NCBI GenBank assembly: GCA_001028025.1
Contig: LDAQ01000052.1
Coordinates: forward strand, 1 to 48,300
Source: Faecalicatena fissicatena
GTDB lineage: Bacteria > Bacillota > Clostridia > Lachnospirales > Lachnospiraceae
Length of the DNA: 48,300 nucleotides
Direction: 5' to 3'
Made by a program: the position numbers and the translations under genes. Shown in pieces: positions 42,230 through 48,300 of the stretch. The stretch's first letter is position 1; the number at the start of each line of letters is the position of its first letter. Below the pieces are notes generated by a model that was not told the origin of the DNA, did not search any database, and was given only the letters and a program-made list of their open reading frames with translations.

Positions 42230-43723
42230 TTATACTACCGCTGCTGTGATGTTTCCAAGAAATGTAATCAGACCGCCCGGGAACACCCCCATAATCAGTG
42301 CCCCTGCAGCCAGAATGATAAGCGGCAGGACCATCTTTACGGAAGGCTCTCTCTTCTTCCGGGCCTGATAATTGTAATCCTCGCCGGGCAGAAATCCGTC
42401 AATTGTGACAGGAAGCAGATAGCCTGCAGTGAGCAGCGCGCTCACAAGGAGCACAACCGGCCCAAGCCATGAGAAAGTCTTTACACCGCTTTCCAACAGC
42501 CCCTCTGCCAGATACCATTTACTGATAAACCCGCTCGCCGGCGGAATTCCAATTAACGCAAGGGATACAAAAGTATAACACCAGATTGTCACAGGCATTT
42601 CTTTCCCAATCCCCCGAAGCTGACCCACTCTCGTATATCCCGTCTGGTAAATGACCGCCCCTGCACTCAGGAAGAGTGCGGTCTTAATAAATGCATGGAA
42701 CAGCACATGCAGAAGGGATCCTGTAAGCGCGGTGGGATTCAGAACCGCCATACCGAGCATAATATAAGATGCCTGGCTTACAGAAGAATAGGCCAGCCTT
42801 TTCTTTAATACCGGCTCTTTAAATGCCAGCATAGAGCCCAGGAATATCGTAATAAGCGCCAGTATCAGCCACGCATACTGCACCCAGCTGCCTTTCAAAA
42901 GTTCTGCCCCCGCAACATAATAAACCGAACGCATCACTGCCAGCACACCGCCTTTCACAATAATTGCAGACAATACAGCGGATGCCGGAGCAGGAGCCAC
43001 CGGGTGCGCTGTGGGCAGCCAGGCATGCATCGGGAACATCCCCGCTTTCACGCCAAATCCAAGGATCATGAGAAATATCCCCAGATGCAGGATCGTTCCG
43101 TTCTGTGCCAATACAGCGGAATCCATAACGCCCCCGGGAAGGAATTCCATACTTTTCCCAAAATGATAGAAAACAAAGACTCCAAACAGTGCCATGTAAG
43201 CCCCGCACATAGAGTAAAAGAGATATTTCAGGCCTGCCATGACCGCCTCGTGAGTCTGCGTATGCAGAACCAGGGGCATGGATACCAGTGTCATCATCTC
43301 AAAGAACAAATACATGGTTACAAGATTTCCTGCAAGGCTCAGGCCCTGCAGTGCACAAAGGGTCAGAAGATAAAATCCCCAGAACCTTCTTTTGTGATGT
43401 TCATGGTTCAGGTATTCCACTGAGAAGATTCCTCCCAGAAGCCAGATAAACGCTATAAATCCCAGAAAAAAGGCTCCCAGATCATCCAGCCTGAATGAAA
43501 TGTCCAGTCCCTCTGTCAGGGAAAATAAAGTCAGCTGCGCTTTGGTTCCCCTGCTGTATGAAAACAGCAGCATACCGACAGAGGCCACGGTAAGGACAAG
43601 TGCTAGTACAGCAGCCCAGGACATCTTCTTCTCCCTCATTTTTCGGGCAGGAAGCACAAGAAAAAGAAGTCCTGCCGCTGCCGGTATAAATATTGAACAT
43701 AAAATCCATGCCTGTATGTACAT
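42230..43723 (-). CDS. Mrp/Mbh-type antiporter core subunit (MrpD/NuoM-like)
   Basis: About 497 residues. Glu142 in YLFFEMMTLVSMPL, Lys226 in GFGVKAGMFPMHAWLPTAHPVAPAPAS and VLFHAFIKTALFL are intact. Closely related in its central motifs to the long subunit at 38702. ATG 43723 with AGGAGG 5 bases before it is preferred over an in-frame upstream ATG at 43771 that has no such site. A 65-base gap separates it from the previous gene. Confidence 0.92.
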   Translation of the reverse strand: MYIQAWILCSIFIPAAAGLLFLVLPARKMREKKMSWAAVLALVLTVASVGMLLFSYSRGTKAQLTLFSLTEGLDISFRLDDLGAFFLGFIAFIWLLGGIFSVEYLNHEHHKRRFWGFYLLTLCALQGLSLAGNLVTMYLFFEMMTLVSMPLVLHTQTHEAVMAGLKYLFYSMCGAYMALFGVFVFYHFGKSMEFLPGGVMDSAVLAQNGTILHLGIFLMILGFGVKAGMFPMHAWLPTAHPVAPAPASAVLSAIIVKGGVLAVMRSVYYVAGAELLKGSWVQYAWLILALITIFLGSMLAFKEPVLKKRLAYSSVSQASYIMLGMAVLNPTALTGSLLHVLFHAFIKTALFLSAGAVIYQTGYTRVGQLRGIGKEMPVTIWCYTFVSLALIGIPPASGFISKWYLAEGLLESGVKTFSWLGPVVLLVSALLTAGYLLPVTIDGFLPGEDYNYQARKKREPSVKMVLPLIILAAGALIMGVFPGGLITFLGNITAAVV

Positions 43724-43788
43724 ATTTCCTCCTATCTGCCATAAAAATGTGTCTGCCGGTTCACTGCACATGAATTACAGGACACGTC

Positions 43789-45294
43789 TCATCCCAATAT
43801 CTCCAATCCGTTTTTGACCACCCGCATGACAGGAGCCGTACAGATACCAAGAAACAGGTTCAGGACTGTTCCTCCCGCAATTGCAGCCTTGAACTGCCAG
43901 GAATTGTCCACAGTCTTCTCCTTCATCCCCGCTGCTTTTTCCTCTTTCGTCAGCGGTGTATAGAGGATCAGAACCACTCTCATAAAATAAATTGCGTTCA
44001 GTACGGTACTGATTGCCAGTGCCGCGAGCACCGGTATCGTATAAGCGGTCGTCTCCAGGGATGCTTCTGCGAACATCATCTTACTGACAAATCCGGCAAA
44101 TCCCGGAATACCAACCATGGACAGGGAACCTGCTGCGAATCCCACGCCAGCCGCCTTGTTACGGAACCCGGCTCCTCTCAGCCCGTTGATATCCCTGCAT
44201 CCACCTGACGCTTTGATCAGACCGTACGCTGCAACGAATACCAGAGATTTTGCCGCAGCATGGGCAAAAATATGGTAGACACCAGCGCCGTTTCCTTCAG
44301 CCGAACCAAGTCCAATTCCCATGAAAATATAGCCAATCTGCGCTACGGAGGAATACGCAATCATTTTTCTTATATTCTTTTGCCGTACAGCATCCAAAGA
44401 TCCAAGTATCATGCCGATGATTCCAAACACAAACAGAATATCTATGATATGGCTTTCTGCAAATACTTCCGGTCCAATTACTCTATAAATAATTTTAATA
44501 AGAAGGAATATATATCCCTTAGACACAATGCTGGACAGCATAGCCGATGATGACACCGTGGAATACCCGTACGCATTGGGAAGCCAGGAATGAAACGGCC
44601 ACAACGCGCTCTTAATAGCAAGCCCGACGCTGACAAGTCCGATAGTCAGTATCAGTGGAATACGGTATTCGCCTGTCTGCCAGATTAAAAGGATGCTCTC
44701 TTTCATATAACTCATGAGAAGATGCCCTGTCATATCATAAAAGAAGCTGATTCCAAGCAGCAGAAGGCCGGATCCCATCAGGCTCATAATCATATAACGC
44801 ACACTTGCGGCTATCGTTAACTCATTGAATTTTCCAAGAATCAGCCCGCATGCTGCGATTGTATTTATCTCAACAAAAACATACGCTGTAAACATATCGT
44901 TGGTATACACTAACGCCAAGCTGGACGCCAGCATAAGATTTGCCATAATGTAATAAAAATTAGCCTTATCTGCCTCAAGATCTGCACGCGCTTCTTCCAT
45001 CCCTCCAAATAACGCCACCATCATAATGATGCAGAAAAACAATGCCATAGCCGCTTCCAGCATACCTGCGCGGAGCTCGTTGCCCCACGGTGCGGGAAAA
45101 TGCCCCATCATATAGGCATAACTTTCACCTGTTCCCATCAGGAACACAAGCAGGAATGCAGACATTATCCCTATCGCAGCTGTCACAAAGATACTGATCC
45201 GTCTCGCCGCTTTTCCCTTCACCGCGGACGTAATGATGGCGGCAAACATTGCCATCAATATAGAAAAACAGGGAACATTCTGTACAAAACTCAT
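43789..45294 (-). CDS. Mrp/Mbh-type antiporter core subunit (MrpD/NuoN-like)
   Basis: 501 residues. Glu142 in YVFVEINTIAACG, Lys228 in GLAIKSALWPFHSWLPNAYGYSTVSSSAML and IFAHAAAKSLVFVAAYG are present. The NAYGYS form of the central motif sets it apart from the other three core subunits and is nearest MrpD. Its start overlaps the mrpC stop by 4 bases (ATGA-type coupling). Confidence 0.92.
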   Translation of the reverse strand: MSFVQNVPCFSILMAMFAAIITSAVKGKAARRISIFVTAAIGIMSAFLLVFLMGTGESYAYMMGHFPAPWGNELRAGMLEAAMALFFCIIMMVALFGGMEEARADLEADKANFYYIMANLMLASSLALVYTNDMFTAYVFVEINTIAACGLILGKFNELTIAASVRYMIMSLMGSGLLLLGISFFYDMTGHLLMSYMKESILLIWQTGEYRIPLILTIGLVSVGLAIKSALWPFHSWLPNAYGYSTVSSSAMLSSIVSKGYIFLLIKIIYRVIGPEVFAESHIIDILFVFGIIGMILGSLDAVRQKNIRKMIAYSSVAQIGYIFMGIGLGSAEGNGAGVYHIFAHAAAKSLVFVAAYGLIKASGGCRDINGLRGAGFRNKAAGVGFAAGSLSMVGIPGFAGFVSKMMFAEASLETTAYTIPVLAALAISTVLNAIYFMRVVLILYTPLTKEEKAAGMKEKTVDNSWQFKAAIAGGTVLNLFLGICTAPVMRVVKNGLEILG

Positions 45295-45665
45295 TCTTCC
45301 TTCTCCCTTATCTTGAGCGATATTACATCCAGATCCAACGTGTGGTATCTGTTATACAAGCAGATTGTAAGCGCCAGCATTACAGCCGTAACAGACACCG
45401 ACACAACAATCCCTGTCAGTACAAGCCCGCTGGGCAGAGGATTAATATAGACCTCAGCACTCTGCACTTGATCCACAATAATGGGCGCTTTCAGCCCCCT
45501 TATATACCCTTTAACCGCAAGGAAAAGATACACTGCTGTGTCCATAATGTTCAGCCCGATTATCTTTTTTATCAGGTTCTTGTGAAGGAACAGGTCTGTA
45601 AAACCAATTCCAAATAAGATAACTGCAACGATTTCAATGAAATTAGACGTCAAATTGCTTCCCAT
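45291..45665 (-). CDS. mrpC: Mrp antiporter subunit C (NuoK-like)
   Basis: About 124 residues and three helices, as in MrpC/NuoK: IGFTDLFLHKNLIKKIIGLNIMDTAVYLFLAVKGY and LTGIVVSVSVTAVMLALTICLYNRYHTLDLD. It starts one base after the preceding stop; GAGGGGG is upstream. A longer in-frame form from 45719 lies inside mrpB. Confidence 0.92.
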   Translation of the reverse strand: MGSNLTSNFIEIVAVILFGIGFTDLFLHKNLIKKIIGLNIMDTAVYLFLAVKGYIRGLKAPIIVDQVQSAEVYINPLPSGLVLTGIVVSVSVTAVMLALTICLYNRYHTLDLDVISLKIREKEE

Positions 45666-45666
45666 G

Positions 45667-46623
45667 TTACAGGCCCCCTCTTCTGAACAATGCATAAAAT
45701 GCATAAATTGTGCATGCAACCTCTGTCCCTACACAAATATTAATGGGAAGAATAATCCCTCCGCTTAATATATCCCCAGGAACTCCCAGTGGGAAAATAT
45801 GCTCCAGCCCGTTTGCCCCGGTTAAGAAAAAATACAGTGCAATCAGGCCATACATCAAAAGTGCGGTAACCTTGACGATTACATAAATCTTCTCATTAAA
45901 AAATCTCTGTGTACTTTTAAATCCGAAAGATGCCGCATAAAGTATGAGCCCTGCCCCTATGACAGCACCGCCTGAAAACCCGCCGCCCGGAGACAGGTGT
46001 CCATTTAAAATGATATAGATACCAAATAAAAAGATTACCGGACATACAATCTTTGCCACTTTCCGCAGTACGGTATCATACAACGGCTCCAGCCCATAGT
46101 CATCAAGCTTTAGTTTTTTACGTTTTTCCTCATTCTCCACCATAATAAGAATCATTACACAGCAGGTCGCTATAAACAGGACTGTCACTTCCCCGAAGGT
46201 ATCGAATGAACGGTAATTCAAGATCACTCCCGTTACTATATTGACAGCCCCCGTCTCCTGTAGTCCTTCCGTAATATACCTTTCAGGCACTTCATTGTTG
46301 GTGGGATTTGACTCCCCCCCTACAGACGGAAGATAAGATACTGCATAAACTAAAATCATGATCAGCAGCAGACAGATCAGAATACTGACAGCGATATACA
46401 CTTTGCTGTATGTCTTCAATCTCTCATTACAAGAGTACTCTCTGCTCTTTTTCTTTATCTCTTCGTAGTCTGACGGCTCATATATCTGCTCCGGGTCTTC
46501 AAGGGGCGCCGGTGGTTTCATTTCCAGAGTTCCCACAAAGGGATCCTTTTCCCCATTCATCCACCTTCTAAACCGGTAGGCCAGACTGCTGTTATACTCC
46601 TCCTGGGGACGTTTTCTGCTCAT
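45667..46623 (-). CDS. MbhE-MrpB-type fused antiporter subunit
   Basis: 318 residues in three parts: a charged soluble N-terminus (about 1-70), an MbhE or MrpA-tail-like part (LLIMILVYAVSYLPS, then NIVTGVILNYRSFDTFGEVTVLF), and an MrpB domain with GHLSPGGGFSGGAVIGAGLILYAASFG. In most Mrp systems the middle part is the end of MrpA, and in Thermococcus Mbh it is a separate protein. It overlaps the previous gene by 4 bases. Confidence 0.88.
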   Translation of the reverse strand: MSRKRPQEEYNSSLAYRFRRWMNGEKDPFVGTLEMKPPAPLEDPEQIYEPSDYEEIKKKSREYSCNERLKTYSKVYIAVSILICLLLIMILVYAVSYLPSVGGESNPTNNEVPERYITEGLQETGAVNIVTGVILNYRSFDTFGEVTVLFIATCCVMILIMVENEEKRKKLKLDDYGLEPLYDTVLRKVAKIVCPVIFLFGIYIILNGHLSPGGGFSGGAVIGAGLILYAASFGFKSTQRFFNEKIYVIVKVTALLMYGLIALYFFLTGANGLEHIFPLGVPGDILSGGIILPINICVGTEVACTIYAFYALFRRGGL

Positions 46624-46889
46624 TCTCCAGTCTCCTTTTCGTCTTCATCTTCTGAAGATATTCTTTGAATTTTCTTCAGGGTTACAAAAAACAAAAGTGA
46701 AGTAACACCTGCCCCAACGGCCGCTTCCGTTATTGCCAGGTCCGGGGACTCCATCATCATCCAGATAACTGACATAATCAGGCTGTACGCCATAAAAATG
46801 AGAATAGAATTCAGGATATTTTTATGAAAGCTGACTGCCGCTGCACATATAACAAGAAAAACTAAAAGTATCCATGTAATAACTGTCAT
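46620..46889 (-). CDS. MbhD-like subunit (DUF4040, MrpA C-terminal type)
   Basis: 89 residues, three helices, with the family motif MMESPDLAITEAAVGAGVTSLLFFVTLKK (46-74). In MrpA this is a domain; here it is a separate protein, as in membrane-bound hydrogenases. The last 15 residues are acidic. It overlaps mrpG by 4 bases. Confidence 0.9.
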   Translation of the reverse strand: MTVITWILLVFLVICAAAVSFHKNILNSILIFMAYSLIMSVIWMMMESPDLAITEAAVGAGVTSLLFFVTLKKIQRISSEDEDEKETGE

Positions 46890-47239
46890 GCTTCATCCTC
46901 CTCTATATCCTCAGGATTTTCTACCGGACAGCATTCTTCCATTTCTACCCGGGACAGCACTTCCAGTTTTGCAACCATGTGTGCCGCAACAGGTGAAGTC
47001 ATCCAGAGAAATACAATGATGAACAGGATCTTGGCGCTTGGAAAGGTAAATCCATTGAAGATCACAGTACCTGCCAGCAAAAGACCGCAGCCCAATGTAT
47101 CTCCGATGGCTGCTGCATGCATCCTGTTCAGCACATACTGAAACCGGAAGACACCAATAAACTGAATCACATAAAATATAAGCCCTGCTGCTATACAGAC
47201 GGCACCTGTCAAAAAACGGATCCATTCAAGAACAATCAT
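46886..47239 (-). CDS. mrpG: Mrp antiporter subunit G
   Basis: 117 residues. The MrpG pattern is RMHAAAIGDTLGCGLLLAG (39-57) and FLWMTSPVAAHMVAK. Three helices and an acidic tail (ENPEDIEEDEA). It overlaps mrpF by 14 bases. Confidence 0.93.
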   Translation of the reverse strand: MIVLEWIRFLTGAVCIAAGLIFYVIQFIGVFRFQYVLNRMHAAAIGDTLGCGLLLAGTVIFNGFTFPSAKILFIIVFLWMTSPVAAHMVAKLEVLSRVEMEECCPVENPEDIEEDEA

Positions 47240-47573
47240 CTAAAGCATCCTCCTTCCGCTTTTTTCTACGCCCGTTGCGCGCACGGTATACACCGATGTA
47301 AATCTGTGACAAAATTATAACTCCAAGGAAACTAATTAATGCATAGATCAGGCTGATATCCAGAAGGTATGACTCATTCAGCAGCAAACCAAGAACGGCA
47401 ATGGCCGCAATCACAATACCTCCCAGCATATTGACCGCAACCAGTCTGTCTGCCACAGACGGGCCGAGAATCAGCCTGAGCAGGCATAGTAGGAACATTA
47501 CCGAAAGCACTGCAAATACAATAATTAAAAATTTTTCACTTACGTCCCCCAGCAACGGTATGTCATGAAACAT
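47226..47573 (-). CDS. mrpF: Mrp antiporter subunit F
   Basis: 115 residues with the MrpF core RLILGPSVADRLVAVNMLG (33-51) and YLLDISLIYALISFLGVIILS; a basic tail follows (NGRRKKRKED). It overlaps mrpE by 11 bases. Confidence 0.93.
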   Translation of the reverse strand: MFHDIPLLGDVSEKFLIIVFAVLSVMFLLCLLRLILGPSVADRLVAVNMLGGIVIAAIAVLGLLLNESYLLDISLIYALISFLGVIILSQIYIGVYRARNGRRKKRKEDALDDCS

Positions 47574-48054
47574 CTCCTTTCACCTCTCCCTCTGCCATAA
47601 CCTCCAGTTCCCTGATCTTTTTCACAAAGCCAGATTCGTGGATCCCTACTGCATATTCACGATCAAGACTGTGTACAATAAAGCTGCCCTCCTCCAGATC
47701 GGTTGTAATCGTCCCCGGAGTCAGGGTAATCGAATTCGCCAGCACCGTCTGCCCGGTCTGTGTCTTTACATTCGTTCTGAATTTCACAAGTACCGGTTCG
47801 GGTTCCCTGTCAAATTCCAGGATCAGCTTCGACACAGCCAGATTCGCTTTCATAATTTCTACAACCAGGAACAGCATATATTTTATAATTTTCCATATGC
47901 ACCCTGCAGTCTTGAGCTCCCGCCTGGGTGAATACTCCATAAACTTATATAAAAACAAATACAAGGCACCGCAGATAACCGCGCCAAATATTACAATTTC
48001 CATTGTTATTCTGCCATTTAAAATAATCCATAGTACAAATAAAAGAATGAACAT
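47563..48054 (-). CDS. mrpE: Mrp antiporter subunit E
   Basis: About 163 residues. Two helices near the start (FILLFVLWIILNG; EIVIFGAVICGALYLFLY), then the MrpE soluble part with VKTQTGQTVLANSITLTPGTITTDL, the hallmark stretch. ATG 48054 (MFILLFV) has GAGGTG upstream; the longer frame from 48132 lacks a site. First gene of the operon. Confidence 0.92.
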   Translation of the reverse strand: MFILLFVLWIILNGRITMEIVIFGAVICGALYLFLYKFMEYSPRRELKTAGCIWKIIKYMLFLVVEIMKANLAVSKLILEFDREPEPVLVKFRTNVKTQTGQTVLANSITLTPGTITTDLEEGSFIVHSLDREYAVGIHESGFVKKIRELEVMAEGEVKGDVS

Positions 48055-48137
48055 AACTATCACCTCATCGGTTCTGATCCTGCAGGACGTCCCATATGGA
48101 TTTCCTATGAAAGAAAGACGCGCATGATACATACTGC

Positions 48138-48165
48138 TTTATATCTGCGCGCCTCTGCATGTTAA
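48138..48165 (-). promoter_or_regulatory. Candidate promoter of the Mrp/Mbh-like operon
   Basis: TTAACA (48160-48165), 16-base spacer, TATAAA (48138-48143), about 80 bases before mrpE. Confidence 0.45.
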
Positions 48166-48187
48166 CAGGTCAATAAGTAAACTGCCT

Positions 48188-48300
48188 TTATTCCTTAGCC
48201 TTCCAATTTGCATATCTGGTATAGATTGCCATGGTCTTTCCCACGTGTATATGGCCTCCCGGAATCAGCATTGTCTTAATCTCTTTACTCTCCGCTTCCC
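48188..48300 (-). CDS. C-terminal end of an unrecognised protein (cut by the window edge)
   Basis: A frame open from the window end to TAA at 48188 encodes a tail ending MAIYTRYANWKAKE, preceded by MLIPGGHIHVGKT. It lies on the same strand as the Mrp operon, 133 bases before mrpE, with the candidate Mrp promoter in between. Too little is visible to name it. Confidence 0.5.
   Translation of the reverse strand, partial: EAESKEIKTMLIPGGHIHVGKTMAIYTRYANWKAKE

Noticed and set aside
1..48300. CRISPR arrays, tRNA or rRNA genes, prophage structural genes
   Set aside because: None seen on either strand: no regularly spaced repeat-spacer units, no clear tRNA arm signature, and no phage structural proteins.

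Overview
The window reads as chromosome of a low-to-mid GC Gram-positive anaerobe of the class Clostridia, most likely a Lachnospiraceae relative. This rests on strong AGGAGG ribosome sites before most genes, clean TTGACA/TATAAT promoters, LuxS, a split ThrE-type exporter, a DUF1292 protein, a YesN-like AraC regulator, an FMN/4Fe-4S/FAD enoate-reductase-type enzyme, and an Mrp/Mbh-type cation antiporter operon. The assignment is inference from gene content; there is no rRNA in the window. I recognised no tRNA gene, CRISPR array or complete insertion sequence.

Layout. 0-8 kb (minus strand): a dehydrogenase fused in frame to a left-handed beta-helix protein, topoisomerase III, aldose epimerase, polyphosphate kinase behind a row of PhoP-type boxes, and a YjbQ enzyme. 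8-14 kb: a patatin-like lipase, an ABC-F ATPase, and an enoate-reductase-type flavoenzyme divergent from a TetR regulator. 14-17 kb: a second TetR with two matching operators controlling small membrane proteins, then a serine recombinase with a repeat-rich tail. 17-23 kb: a histidine phosphatase, luxS, a DUF5662 protein, a GH13 debranching-enzyme homologue that has lost its catalytic residues, and an orphan sugar-binding lipoprotein. 23-33 kb: helicase, gltX and an atypical sirtuin in one run; a ThrE-type exporter; a proline-rich surface protein; a DUF2207/LemA pair; a LURP-one-related protein. 33-38.7 kb: a visibly AT-richer block with a histidyl-tRNA synthetase and a HisD-like dehydrogenase behind an upstream ORF that overlaps an intrinsic terminator, then divergent MarR and AraC regulators and two half-size DMT transporters. 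38.7-48.1 kb: a ten-gene, translationally coupled Mrp/Mbh-like operon with four separate antiporter-type subunits and no visible redox module.

Between the genes lie several families of palindromic repeats. Two are notable: a ~135-145 bp element (9272 and 27211) and a ~165 bp element (downstream of the phosphatase gene and of luxS). In each pair the two copies differ in sequence but keep the same stems through compensating changes, so these are structured elements. I cannot assign either to a known RNA family.

The three observations I rate highest are the ~165 nt covarying element, the translated-leader attenuator ahead of the hisD/hisS pair, and the four-subunit Mrp/Mbh-like operon.
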